This document shows, one piece after another, positions 50,442-59,394 of a stretch of DNA of 64,000 nucleotides. The stretch is taken from assembly GCF_039534915.1 (NCBI RefSeq), contig NZ_BAAAWE010000001.1, forward strand, positions 2,976,001-3,040,000, read 5' to 3'. The DNA is from Streptomyces roseofulvus. Its GTDB lineage: Bacteria > Actinomycetota > Actinomycetes > Streptomycetales > Streptomycetaceae. A program made the position numbers and the translations under genes. Every line of letters starts with the position of its first letter. Position 1 is the first letter of the stretch. The notes under the pieces were generated by a model. It made no database searches. It was not told the origin of the DNA and worked only from the letters and a program-made list of their open reading frames with translations.

Positions 50442-52646
50442 ATGCCCAGCACCACCGTCACCGAGCTGACCATCGGCGGAATGACCTGCGCCTCCTGCGC
50501 GGCCCGCATCGAGAAGAAGCTCAACCGGATGGACGGCGTCACCGCGACCGTCAACTACGCCACCGAGAAGGCGCACGTCGAGCACGCCCCCGAGGTGGGC
50601 GTCGACGCGCTCATCGCCACCGTGGTGAAGACCGGCTACACCGCCGAGGAACCGGCCCCGCCGGAGCCCGAGGCCCCCGCCGGACCGGACGCCGACCCCG
50701 AGCTCGACGCGCTGCGCCGTCGGCTGGTCGTCTCCGCCGTCCTCGCCGCCCCCGTCGTCCTGCTCGCCATGGTCCCCGCCCTCCAGTTCGACAACTGGCA
50801 GTGGCTCTCCCTCACCCTCGCCTCCCCCGTCGTCGTCTGGGGCGGCCTCCCCTTCCACCGGGCCGCCTGGACCAACCTCCGGCACGGCGCCGCCACCATG
50901 GACACCCTCGTCTCGGTCGGCACCCTCGCCGCCTACGGCTGGTCCCTGTGGGCGCTCTTCCTCGGCGACGCCGGCATGCCCGGGATGCGGCACGGCTTCG
51001 ACCTCACCGTCGACCGCACCGACGCCTCCTCCACGATCTATCTGGAGGTCGCCGCCGGCGTCACCGTCTTCATCCTCCTCGGCCGCTACCTGGAGGCCCG
51101 CGCCAAACGGAAGGCCGGCGCCGCGCTGCGCGCCCTGATGGAACTCGGCGCCAAGGACGTCGCCGTCCTCCGGGACGGGGGCGAGGTACGGGTGCCGGTC
51201 GCCGCGCTCCGTACCGGCGAGCTCTTCGTCGTGCGCCCCGGCGAGAGGATCGCCACCGACGGCACCGTCGCCGAGGGCGCCTCCGCCGTCGACGCCTCCC
51301 TCCTCACCGGCGAGTCGCTGCCCGTCGACGTCACCGCCGGGGACCCGGTCAGCGGCGGCTGCGTCAACGTCTCCGGCCGGCTCGTCGTGCGGGCCACCCG
51401 GGTCGGCGCCGACACCCGGCTGGCCCGGATGGCGAAGCTCGTCGAGGAGGCGCAGAGCGGCAAGGCCGCGGTCCAGCGGCTCGCCGACCGGGTCTCCGCC
51501 GTCTTCGTGCCCGTCGTCCTGCTGATCGCGCTCGCCACCCTCGGCTTCTGGCTCGGCTCCGGCGCCGGCGCGACCGCCGCGTTCACCGCCGCCGTCGCCG
51601 TCCTGATCATCGCCTGCCCCTGCGCCCTCGGCCTCGCCACCCCCACCGCGCTGCTCGTCGGCACCGGCCGCGGCGCCCAGCTCGGCATCCTCATCAAGGG
51701 CCCCGAGGTCCTGGAGTCCACCCGTCGCGTCGACACCGTCGTCCTCGACAAGACCGGCACCGTCACCACCGGCCGGATGACCCTCACCGGCGTCCACCCG
51801 TACGGCTCCACCGACGAGACCGAGCTGCTGCGGCTCGCCGGCGCCCTGGAGCACTCCTCCGAGCACCCCGTCGCCCGCGCCGTCGCCACCGGCGCCGCCG
51901 AACGGCTCGGAATCGCCGTCGGCGAGCTGCCCGCCCCCAAGGCCTTCGAGAACGTCCCCGGGCTCGGCGTCCGCGGCTCCGTCGACGGCCGGCTCGTCCT
52001 CGCCGGACGGGCCGCGCTGCTCGCCGCCGAGGAGGTGCCGGTGCCGGACGGCGTCGGGGCCGGGGCCGTGCTGGTCGCCTGGGACGGCGTCCTGCGCGGC
52101 TCCCTCACCGTCGCCGACGCCGTCAAGGACACCAGCACCGAGGCCGTCGCCCGGCTCCGCGCCCTCGGGCTGCGGCCGGTGCTCCTCACCGGCGACCACC
52201 GGGCCGTCGCCGAGACCGTGGCGGCCGAGGTCGGCATCGACGAGGTGATCGCCGAGGTGCTGCCCGAGGAGAAGGCCGCCGTGGTCCGGCGGCTCCAGGC
52301 CGAAGGCCGTACCGTCGCCATGGTCGGCGACGGCGTCAACGACGCCGCCGCGCTCGCCACCGCCGACCTGGGGCTCGCCATGGGCACCGGGACGGACGCG
52401 GCCATCGAGGCGAGCGACCTCACCCTCGTCCGGGGCGACCTGCGGGTGGCCGCCGACGCGATCCGGCTCGCCCGCCGCACCCTGGCGACGATCAAGGGCA
52501 ACCTGGCGTGGGCCTTCGGCTACAACGTGGCCGCGCTGCCGCTCGCCGCGGCCGGCCTGCTCAACCCGATGATCGCCGGTCTGACCATGGCCTTCTCGTC
52601 CGTGTTCGTCGTGACGAACAGCCTGCGTCTGCGGCGGTTCCGTTGA
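50442..52646 (+). CDS. copA: Copper-exporting P1B-1 ATPase CopA
   Basis: A 734-residue Cu(I) exporter. One N-terminal metal-binding domain has MTCASC (about residues 14-19). The membrane site is IIACPCALGLATPT, phosphorylation site DKTGTVTTG, nucleotide-binding HSSEHPVARAV-type motif, and hinge GDGVNDAAALATADLGLAMG. It works with CopZ; both are under the CsoR box. ATG 50442 is preceded by TTTGGAACC with no strong RBS, so translation may depend on the upstream stem-loop processing. Confidence 0.95.
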   Translation: MPSTTVTELTIGGMTCASCAARIEKKLNRMDGVTATVNYATEKAHVEHAPEVGVDALIATVVKTGYTAEEPAPPEPEAPAGPDADPELDALRRRLVVSAVLAAPVVLLAMVPALQFDNWQWLSLTLASPVVVWGGLPFHRAAWTNLRHGAATMDTLVSVGTLAAYGWSLWALFLGDAGMPGMRHGFDLTVDRTDASSTIYLEVAAGVTVFILLGRYLEARAKRKAGAALRALMELGAKDVAVLRDGGEVRVPVAALRTGELFVVRPGERIATDGTVAEGASAVDASLLTGESLPVDVTAGDPVSGGCVNVSGRLVVRATRVGADTRLARMAKLVEEAQSGKAAVQRLADRVSAVFVPVVLLIALATLGFWLGSGAGATAAFTAAVAVLIIACPCALGLATPTALLVGTGRGAQLGILIKGPEVLESTRRVDTVVLDKTGTVTTGRMTLTGVHPYGSTDETELLRLAGALEHSSEHPVARAVATGAAERLGIAVGELPAPKAFENVPGLGVRGSVDGRLVLAGRAALLAAEEVPVPDGVGAGAVLVAWDGVLRGSLTVADAVKDTSTEAVARLRALGLRPVLLTGDHRAVAETVAAEVGIDEVIAEVLPEEKAAVVRRLQAEGRTVAMVGDGVNDAAALATADLGLAMGTGTDAAIEASDLTLVRGDLRVAADAIRLARRTLATIKGNLAWAFGYNVAALPLAAAGLLNPMIAGLTMAFSSVFVVTNSLRLRRFR

Positions 52647-52689
52647 TTTCACCTACACGTGACGCACAAGTCCTTCACAAAGAGACCTA

Positions 52690-52985
52690 GATCACAGATA
52701 TTGGGGGGTAACCATCTGGGCTGTTCGCGAGTCTAAGTGGGCGATGCCAGAACGTCTTGGGGGACGTTCGCCGGGAGGTCTTGGGGGACGTCCCGACAGG
52801 CAAGCGCGGCCGGGGCACGTGCAGCGGGGAGCTTGAGCGGCCCTCCCGTACGTACCCCGGCAGACCGCGCACCGGACGCCCGGCCCGGATCCCGTGGGGG
52901 GAATCCGCACCGGGGATATGGGAAGCGCCCCGCTCGCCGACCCGTGGGGGGATCGGAGAGCGGGGCGCTTCTGCTTTCTCGGGAG
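52690..52985 (+). ncRNA. Probable structured RNA between copA and gltA
   Basis: The 440-bp gap 52647-53086 has no supportable ORF but strong RNA structure. Two hairpins share the loop TTGGGG: GAACGTC/GACGTTC (52750-52769, perfect) and CGGGAGGTC/GACGTCCCG (52772-52795, one mismatch). A 12-mer CCCGTGGGGGGA recurs 50 bp apart (52891, 52941). A hairpin with 14-bp arms and T-rich tail ends it (52922-52971). It could be an sRNA or copA 3'-UTR product. I recall an sRNA annotated near citA in S. coelicolor but cannot verify. The 5' end is a guess. Confidence 0.5.
52922..52971 (+). terminator. Intrinsic terminator of the copA/ncRNA transcript
   Basis: Perfect 14-bp arms GAAGCGCCCCGCTC (52922-52935) and GAGCGGGGCGCTTC (52958-52971), followed by TGCTTTCT. 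The 22-base loop is long. Confidence 0.82.
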
Positions 52986-53019
52986 GCTCGGCTCGCCTCC
53001 GGGGCGCCTCATGACGGTG

Positions 53020-53053
53020 ACGGGGTCCCCCGGCTTTCGCCGGGGGACCCCGT
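53020..53053 (-). terminator. Terminator of gltA
   Basis: Perfect 15-bp arms ACGGGGTCCCCCGGC and GCCGGGGGACCCCGT with loop TTTC, 34 bp beyond the gltA stop. It faces the plus-strand terminator at 52922-52971. Confidence 0.85.
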
Positions 53054-53086
53054 GTGTACGCCTCAGTCGACCTGTGCGGGGTCGGC

Positions 53087-54376
53087 TCAGCGCTCGTCGA
53101 CCGGGACGAAGTCGCGGAGGACCTCGCCGGTGTAGATCTGGCGCGGGCGGCCGATGCGGGAGCCGGGCTCCTTGATCATCTCGTGCCACTGGGCGATCCA
53201 GCCGGGGAGGCGGCCGAGCGCGAAGAGCACGGTGAACATCTCGGTCGGGAAGCCCATCGCGCGGTAGATGAGGCCCGTGTAGAAGTCCACGTTCGGGTAG
53301 AGGTTGCGCGAGACGAAGTAGTCGTCGGAGAGCGCGTGCTCCTCCAGCTTGAGCGCGATGTCCAGCAGCTCGTCGGACTTGCCGAGGGCCGAGAGGACGT
53401 CGTGCGCCGCCGCCTTGATGATCTTGGCGCGCGGGTCGAAGGACTTGTACACCCGGTGGCCGAAGCCCATCAGGCGGACGCCGTCCTCCTTGTTCTTCAC
53501 CTTGCGGATGAAGGAGTCGACATCGCCGCCGTTGGCCTGGATGCCCTCCAGCATCTCCAGGACCGACTGGTTGGCGCCGCCGTGCAGGGGGCCCCACAGC
53601 GCGGAGATGCCGGCCGAGATCGAGGCGAACATGTTCGCCTGCGAGGAGCCGACCAGACGCACGGTGGACGTCGAACAGTTCTGCTCGTGGTCCGCGTGCA
53701 GGATGAGGAGCTTGTCCAGCGCCGAGACGACGACCGGGTCGAGCTCGTACTCCTGGGCCGGGACCGAGAACGTCATGCGCAGGAAGTTCTCGACGTAGCC
53801 GAGGTCGTTCCGCGGGTAGACGAACGGGTGGCCGATCGACTTCTTGTACGCGTACGCCGCGATCGTCGGCAGCTTCGCGAGCAGCCGGATCGTCGAGAGG
53901 TGGCGCTGCGTCTCGTCGAAGGGGTTGTGGCTGTCCTGGTAGAAGGTGGACAGCGCGGAGACCACCGAGGACAGCATCGCCATCGGGTGGGCGTCCCGCG
54001 GGAAGCCGCGGAAGAAGTTCTTGACGTCCTCGTGGACCAGCGTGTGCTGGGTGATCTCGTTCTGGAAGACGGCGAGCTCGTCCGCCTTCGGCAGCTCGCC
54101 GTTGATCAGCAGGTACGCCACCTCCAGGAAGGTGGACTGCTCGGCCAGCTGCTCGATGGGGTAACCGCGGTACCGCAGGATGCCCTGCTCACCATCGAGG
54201 TAGGTGATCGCGGATTTATAGGCGGCGGTGTTGCCGTATCCGCTGTCCAGGGTGACCAGACCGGTCTGGGCTCGCAGCTTCCCGATGTCGAAGCCCTTGT
54301 CGCCGACGGTGCTCTCGACCACCGGGTAGGTGTATTCACCGTCCGCGTACCGCAGTACTACAGAGTTGTCGCTCAC
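53087..54376 (-). CDS. gltA: Citrate synthase
   Basis: A 429-residue type II (hexameric-class length) citrate synthase that condenses acetyl-CoA and oxaloacetate. Catalytic regions: LHADHEQNCSTSTVR (His), PLHGGANQSVLEML and MGFGHRVYKSFDPRA (His), with Asp in the C-terminal NVDFYTG. GTG 54376 gives the N-terminus (V/M)SDNSVVLRYADGEY, matching Streptomyces CitA from memory, and follows GAGGGATGAC. Upstream dyads at 54452-54501 may be operators. Confidence 0.96.
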   Translation of the reverse strand: MSDNSVVLRYADGEYTYPVVESTVGDKGFDIGKLRAQTGLVTLDSGYGNTAAYKSAITYLDGEQGILRYRGYPIEQLAEQSTFLEVAYLLINGELPKADELAVFQNEITQHTLVHEDVKNFFRGFPRDAHPMAMLSSVVSALSTFYQDSHNPFDETQRHLSTIRLLAKLPTIAAYAYKKSIGHPFVYPRNDLGYVENFLRMTFSVPAQEYELDPVVVSALDKLLILHADHEQNCSTSTVRLVGSSQANMFASISAGISALWGPLHGGANQSVLEMLEGIQANGGDVDSFIRKVKNKEDGVRLMGFGHRVYKSFDPRAKIIKAAAHDVLSALGKSDELLDIALKLEEHALSDDYFVSRNLYPNVDFYTGLIYRAMGFPTEMFTVLFALGRLPGWIAQWHEMIKEPGSRIGRPRQIYTGEVLRDFVPVDER

Positions 54377-54451
54377 GTCATCCCTCACCGACGTAGTGCC
54401 TCTTCTTCGAGGTGCCCTGACTGTCTCTACCATCCCCCACTTGGCTCAGGA

Positions 54452-54501
54452 GAGTGCACTCGGGGTCGCCATTGGGCCAATCGGCGGCACTCAGTGCCGC
54501 C
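54452..54501. promoter_or_regulatory. Palindromes upstream of gltA
   Basis: GGCGGCACT-C-AGTGCCGCC (54483-54501) is a perfect 19-base dyad, and GAGTGCACTC (54452-54461) is a 10-bp palindrome. Both lie in the leader/promoter of the citrate synthase gene, downstream of a CAGGATAAGC stretch that might hold the -10. They could be operator sites or an mRNA hairpin. Confidence 0.5.
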
Positions 54502-54554
54502 AACCTGCTTATCCTGCCCCCTTCGCCCCGGTTCCGGTAGTCCTCCGTGATCTT

Positions 54555-56798
54555 TCACACGGGGGCGGCCCCTGTGAGCCGGTGGGCCAGTGCGGTAAAG
54601 CGCCGACCGGCCGAGACGGTACGGACCGCCTGGGCGATCGCACGGCGCGAACCGACCAGGACGACGAGCTTCCGGGCCCGGGTCACGGCCGTGTAGAGCA
54701 GGTTCCGCTGGAGCATCATCCACGCACTCATGGTGACCGGGATCACCACCGCCGGATACTCACTGCCCTGCGAACGGTGGATGGTGACCGCGTACGCGTG
54801 GGAGAGCTCGTCCAGTTCGTCGAAGCCGTACGGCACCTCCTCGTCCTCGTCCGTCCGGACCGTCAGGCGCTGCTCCACGGGGTCCAGGGCCGTCACCACT
54901 CCGACCGTACCGTTGAAGACCCCGTTCGCCCCCTTCTCGTAGTTGTTCCTGATCTGGGTGACCTTGTCCCCCACCCGGAACACCCGGCCGCCGAACCGCT
55001 TCTCCGGGAGGTCCGGGCGGGCCGGGGTGATCGCCTGCTGGAGCAGCCCGTTCAGCGCGCCCGCGCCGGCCGGACCCCGGTGCATGGGGGCCAGGACCTG
55101 CACGTCCCGGCGCGGGTCGAGGCCGAATCTGGCCGGGATGCGCCGGGCGGCGACCTCGACGGCGACCCGGGCCGCGTCCTCCGTCTCCTCCTCCGCGAAG
55201 AGGAAGAAGTCCGGCAGGCCCGTGGTGGTGGGCGGCAGGCCCCCGTTGATCCGGTGGGCGTTGGTGACCACGCCGGACTGCTGGGCCTGGCGGAAGATCC
55301 GGGTCAGCCGCACGGCCGGAACGGGGCTGCCGGGGGCGAGCAGATCCCCCAGGACCTCCCCGGCGCCGACCGAGGGCAGCTGGTCCACGTCCCCCACCAG
55401 CAGCAGATGGGCGCCCGGCGCGACCGCCTTGACCAGCTTGTTCGCCAGCAGCAGGTCGAGCATCGACGCCTCGTCGACCACGACGAGGTCCGCGTCGAGC
55501 GGCCGGTCCCGGTCGTACGCCGCGTCCCCGCCCGGCTTCAGCTCAAGGAGTCGGTGGACGGTGGACGCCTCGGCGCCGGTCAGCTCGGCGAGCCGCTTGG
55601 CCGCGCGGCCGGTCGGCGCCGCGAGGACCACCTTGGCCTTCTTGGCCCGGGCCAGCTCCACGACGGACCGGACCGTGAAGGACTTGCCGCAGCCGGGGCC
55701 GCCGGTGAGGACCGCGACCTTCTCCGTCAGGGCCAGCCGGACGGCCTGCTCCTGCTCGGGCGCCAGCGTGGCCCCGGTCCGGGCCGCGAGCCACGCCAGC
55801 GCCTTCTCCCAGGCGACGTCCCGGAAGGCGGGCATCCGGTCCTCCGGGGCGCGCAGCAGGCGCCGCAGCTGCCCGGCGAGGGAGAGCTCGGCCCGGTGGA
55901 AGGGGATCAGGTAGACGGCCGTGACCGGCTCGCCCTCCGGGCCGGGGACCGCCTCCCGGACGACCCCCTCGGGATCCCCGGCCAGCTCGGCGAGGCACTC
56001 GATGACGAGCCCGGTGTCCACCTGGAGCAGCTTCACCGCGTCGGCGATCAGCCGCTCCTCGGGCAGGAAGCAGTGCCCCTGGTCGGCGGACTGGGACAGG
56101 GCGTACTGGAGCCCGGCCTTCACCCGCTCCGGGCTGTCGTGCGGGATGCCGACGGACCGGGCGATCCGGTCGGCGGTGAGGAAGCCGATGCCCCAGACGT
56201 CGGCGGCCAGCCGGTAGGGCCGCTCGCGCACGACGGTGATCGAGTCGTCGCCGTACTGCTTGTAGATGCGGACGGCGATGGAGGTGGACACGCCGACGGT
56301 CTGGAGGAAGACCATCACCTCCTTGATCGCCTTCTGCTCCTCCCAGGCGGCAGTGATGTTCCTCGTCCGCTTCGGGCCGAGGCCGGGGACCTCGATCAGC
56401 CGTCCCGGGGCCTCCTCCAGGATGTCGAGGGTGTCTAGGCCGAAGTGGGTGGTGATGCGGTCGGCGAAGACGGGTCCGATGCCCTTGACGAGGCCGGAGC
56501 CGAGATAGCGGCGGATGCCCTGGATGGTGGCGGGCAGCACGGTCGTGTAGTTGTCCACCTGGAACTGCCGGCCGTACTGCGGGTGCGACCCCCAGCGCCC
56601 CTCCATCCGCAGCGACTCCCCCGGCTGGGCGCCGAGCAGCGCGCCGACGACGGTGAGCAGGTCCCCGGCGCCGCGGCCGGTGTCGACCCGGGCGACCGTG
56701 TAGCCGCTCTCCTCGTTGGCGTACGTGATCCTCTCCAGCACGCCCTCGACCACGGTGGGGCGGTGCGGCCGGCCCTCGTCGGACCCCTCGTTGGACAT
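54555..56798 (-). CDS. recD2: RecD-like (RecD2) SF1 DNA helicase
   Basis: A 747-residue ATP-dependent 5'-3' helicase not linked to RecBC. The N-terminal OB and HhH region (LGSGLVKGIGPVFADRITTHFG; LIEVPGLGPKRTRNI) is typical of RecD2. Helicase motifs: TGGPGCGKSFT (Walker A), APTGRAAKRL, VVDEASMLD (DEAD-like), VGDVDQLPSVG and C-terminal TIHRSQGSEYPAVVIP and LYTAVTRARKLVV. ATG 56798 gives MSNEGSDEGRPH. It follows gltA in the same orientation order as in S. coelicolor, as I recall it. Confidence 0.93.
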   Translation of the reverse strand: MSNEGSDEGRPHRPTVVEGVLERITYANEESGYTVARVDTGRGAGDLLTVVGALLGAQPGESLRMEGRWGSHPQYGRQFQVDNYTTVLPATIQGIRRYLGSGLVKGIGPVFADRITTHFGLDTLDILEEAPGRLIEVPGLGPKRTRNITAAWEEQKAIKEVMVFLQTVGVSTSIAVRIYKQYGDDSITVVRERPYRLAADVWGIGFLTADRIARSVGIPHDSPERVKAGLQYALSQSADQGHCFLPEERLIADAVKLLQVDTGLVIECLAELAGDPEGVVREAVPGPEGEPVTAVYLIPFHRAELSLAGQLRRLLRAPEDRMPAFRDVAWEKALAWLAARTGATLAPEQEQAVRLALTEKVAVLTGGPGCGKSFTVRSVVELARAKKAKVVLAAPTGRAAKRLAELTGAEASTVHRLLELKPGGDAAYDRDRPLDADLVVVDEASMLDLLLANKLVKAVAPGAHLLLVGDVDQLPSVGAGEVLGDLLAPGSPVPAVRLTRIFRQAQQSGVVTNAHRINGGLPPTTTGLPDFFLFAEEETEDAARVAVEVAARRIPARFGLDPRRDVQVLAPMHRGPAGAGALNGLLQQAITPARPDLPEKRFGGRVFRVGDKVTQIRNNYEKGANGVFNGTVGVVTALDPVEQRLTVRTDEDEEVPYGFDELDELSHAYAVTIHRSQGSEYPAVVIPVTMSAWMMLQRNLLYTAVTRARKLVVLVGSRRAIAQAVRTVSAGRRFTALAHRLTGAAPV

Positions 56799-56897
56799 GG
56801 ACCGACCGTAGCGAAGGCCGCCGACAACGGGGGCGGGGCTGTGGACAACTCCCGCCCCGGGGTGCCGACCCCGGGGAGGAACCGTAGCGTTCCGGAC

Positions 56898-57362
56898 ATG
56901 AGCGAACGCAGTGACTCCTTCCGGGACGAGGTCCTGGCCGAGCTCGGCGAGGACCGTCTGGCGGAGATCGCCGCCCTCGCCGGCACCGACACGGCCGGCG
57001 CCCGGGCCCTGGTGGACGGCTCGGTGGCGGAACTCTCCGGCAATCTGCGGCAGGCCGCGGCCGAGCCGGGCAGCGCCGCCGACGTGAAGGCGGCCGTCGA
57101 CGAGGCCGCCTCGGCCGCACCGCCCCTCCAGGGCGTCGCCGCCTTCGGCGGCCTCGCGGCCGGCGGCCTGCTGGCGGGCGTCCTCGGCAGGCTGGCGAAG
57201 CCCGCCGCCTCCGCCGTCGCCAGGCGCACCGGCCTCCCCCCGGCCACCGTGAACCGCGCGGTCGACCTCCTGGTCCCGGTGGTCCTGGCGGTCCTCACCA
57301 GGCGCGCCGCCGCGAAGAAGGGCGGCGGCCTCGGCGACCTCCTGGGCGGCGGGAAGAAGTAG
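56898..57362 (+). CDS. DUF937 protein
   Basis: A 154-residue Ala-rich helical protein of the DUF937 type: SFRDEVLAELGEDRLAEIAALAGTD at the start, and a C-terminal GLPPATVNRAVDLLVPVVLAVLTRR followed by GGGLGDLLGGG, a typical ending of the family. The hydrophobic stretches look amphipathic rather than clear membrane spans. Function unknown. It is divergent from recD2 with a 99-bp gap. Confidence 0.8.
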   Translation: MSERSDSFRDEVLAELGEDRLAEIAALAGTDTAGARALVDGSVAELSGNLRQAAAEPGSAADVKAAVDEAASAAPPLQGVAAFGGLAAGGLLAGVLGRLAKPAASAVARRTGLPPATVNRAVDLLVPVVLAVLTRRAAAKKGGGLGDLLGGGKK

Positions 57363-57439
57363 CCCGGCCCCGCCGCACACGGGGCCGGGCCCGGAGGGCC
57401 CCGCCGCGCACGCGGGGGCCCGGCTCGCACGGGACGGGG

Positions 57440-58243
57440 TCAGACCTTCAGGAACGCCTCCAGGGTCTCCTCCAGGACCTCGACGCCGTCCCTCGCCCAG
57501 AGGCCGTCGTTGAAGAGTTCGACCTCCACCGGGCCCGTGTAGCCGACCCGTTCGAGGAGGGCCGCCCACCACGTGAGGTCGATGGAGCCCGTGCCGAGCT
57601 GGCCCCGGCCGTCGAGGACGCCCTCCGGGAGGGGGGTCGTCCAGTCGGCGAGCTGGAAGGAGTGGACGCGGCCGCCGGCGGCGGCGCGCTCCACCGCCGC
57701 CGGCGCCTTCTCGTCCCACCACAGGTGGTAGGTGTCGACGGTGACGCCCACCTGCTCGGCCGGGTGGCGCTCCGCGATGTCCAGGGCCTGGTCCAGGGTG
57801 GAGATCGCGCAGCGGTCGGAGGCGTACATCGGGTGGAGGGGTTCGATCGCGAGCCGCACCCCCCGCTCGCCCGCATAGGGGGCGAGCGCGCCGACGGCGT
57901 CGGCTATGCGCGCGCGTGCGCCAGGCAGGTCGCGGCTGCCGGCGGGCAGGCCGCCGGAGACCAGGACGAGGGTGTCGGTGCCGAGCGCCGCCGCCTCGTC
58001 GATCGCCGCCCGGTTGTCGGCCTCCCAGCCGTCGGCGGTGAAGAAGCCGCCGCGGCAGAGGGTGGTGACCTTCAGGCCCGCCTCCTGGACCAGGGCCGCG
58101 GTCTCGTCGACGCCGTACTCCTTCACCGGGTCGCGCCACAGGCCGATCCCGGGGACGCCGAGACGGACGCACTCCGCGATCAGTTCGGGCAGCGGGAGCT
58201 GTTTCACCGTCATCTGGTTGATGCTGAAGCGGTCGAGGTTCAC
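57440..58243 (-). CDS. Sugar phosphate isomerase/epimerase-like TIM-barrel protein
   Basis: A 267-residue xylose-isomerase-like TIM barrel. Metal ligands are expected in RLAIEPLHPMY (Glu), VTVDTYHLWW (Asp, His), SFQLADW and a C-terminal PVEVELFND (Glu). It is the third gene of a cassette with the DUF993 and Gfo/Idh genes (four-base overlap with DUF993 gene). Likely an epimerase or isomerase step on a keto-sugar; substrate unknown. Confidence 0.88.
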   Translation of the reverse strand: MNLDRFSINQMTVKQLPLPELIAECVRLGVPGIGLWRDPVKEYGVDETAALVQEAGLKVTTLCRGGFFTADGWEADNRAAIDEAAALGTDTLVLVSGGLPAGSRDLPGARARIADAVGALAPYAGERGVRLAIEPLHPMYASDRCAISTLDQALDIAERHPAEQVGVTVDTYHLWWDEKAPAAVERAAAGGRVHSFQLADWTTPLPEGVLDGRGQLGTGSIDLTWWAALLERVGYTGPVEVELFNDGLWARDGVEVLEETLEAFLKV

Positions 58244-59394
58244 TGGGGCACTCCGTGGACGGTGAGGAGGGCGCGCATCCGGGACTCCGCTCGGGCCGGG
58301 TCCGGGAACAGGCCGAGGCCGTCGGCGAGTCGGTAGGCGCGGGCCAGGTGCGGCAGGGAGCGGGCCGAGTGCAGGCCGCCGACCATGGTGAAGTGGTCCT
58401 GGTGGCCGGCGAGCCAGGCGAGCAGGACCACGCCCGTCTTGTAGTAGCGGGTCGGCGGCTCGAAGAGGTGCCGGGAGAGCGCGACGGTCGGGTCGAGGAG
58501 CGCGCGGAAGCCCGCCGTGTCGCCGGTGTCGAGGACCCGGACGGCCTCTGCCGCCAGCGGGCCGAGGGGGTCGAAGATGCCGAGCAGGGCGTGGCTGAAG
58601 CCCTGATCGTCGCCGGCGATCAGCTCGGGGTAGTGGAAGTCGTCGCCGGTGTAGCAGCGGACGCCCTCGGGGAGACGGCGGCGCAGGTCGACCTCGCGGC
58701 CGGCGTCGAGGAGGGAGATCTTGACGCCGTCGAGCTTGTCGGGGTGGGCGGCGATGACCTCCAGGAAGGTCTCGGTGGCCGCGTCGAGGTCGGCGGAGCC
58801 CCAGTACCCCTCCAGGGCCGGGTCGAACATCGGGCCGAGCCAGTGGAGGACGACGGGTTCGGCGGCCTGGCGCAGCAGGTGGCCGTAGAGGTCGAGGTAG
58901 TCCTCGGGGCCGGTCGCCGCGGCGGCGAGGGCGCGGGAGGCCATCAGGACGGCCTGGGCGCCGGACTCCTCCACGACGGCGAGCTGCTCCTCGTACGCGG
59001 CCCGGATCTCGGGCAGGGTGGCCGGACCTGTGAGCTGGTCGGTGCCGACGCCGCAGGCGATCCGGCCGCCCTCGGCCTTGGCCTCGGCGGCGCTGCGGCG
59101 GATGAGTTCGGCGGCGCCCGCCCAGTCGAGGCCCATGCCGCGCTGGGCGGTGTCCATGGCCTCCGCGACGCCGAGGCCGTGGGACCAGAGGTGGCGGCGG
59201 AAGGCGAGGGTGGCCTCCCAGTCGACGGCCGCGGGGCCGTCGGGGGTGGTGTCGGCGTACGGGTCGGCGACGACGTGCGCGGCGGAGAAGACCGTACGGG
59301 AGGTGAGCGGGCCGGTCGCGGAGGGCGCGAGCGGTTCGGTGCGGGGCTCGTACGCGCGCGTGCCGCCGCCGGGGAGCGGGAGGTGGAGGGTCAC
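58240..59394 (-). CDS. DUF993 aldolase-fold protein
   Basis: A 384-residue DUF993 protein related to dihydrodipicolinate synthase-like TIM barrels (EIRAAYEEQLAVVEESGAQAVLMASRALA; EPVVLHWLGPMFDP; DGVKISLLDAG, with the Schiff-base-type Lys in VKIS). It probably cleaves or forms a C-C bond in a sugar derivative. GTG 59394 overlaps the Gfo/Idh stop (GTGA) and its stop overlaps the next start. Confidence 0.86.
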   Translation of the reverse strand: MTLHLPLPGGGTRAYEPRTEPLAPSATGPLTSRTVFSAAHVVADPYADTTPDGPAAVDWEATLAFRRHLWSHGLGVAEAMDTAQRGMGLDWAGAAELIRRSAAEAKAEGGRIACGVGTDQLTGPATLPEIRAAYEEQLAVVEESGAQAVLMASRALAAAATGPEDYLDLYGHLLRQAAEPVVLHWLGPMFDPALEGYWGSADLDAATETFLEVIAAHPDKLDGVKISLLDAGREVDLRRRLPEGVRCYTGDDFHYPELIAGDDQGFSHALLGIFDPLGPLAAEAVRVLDTGDTAGFRALLDPTVALSRHLFEPPTRYYKTGVVLLAWLAGHQDHFTMVGGLHSARSLPHLARAYRLADGLGLFPDPARAESRMRALLTVHGVPQ

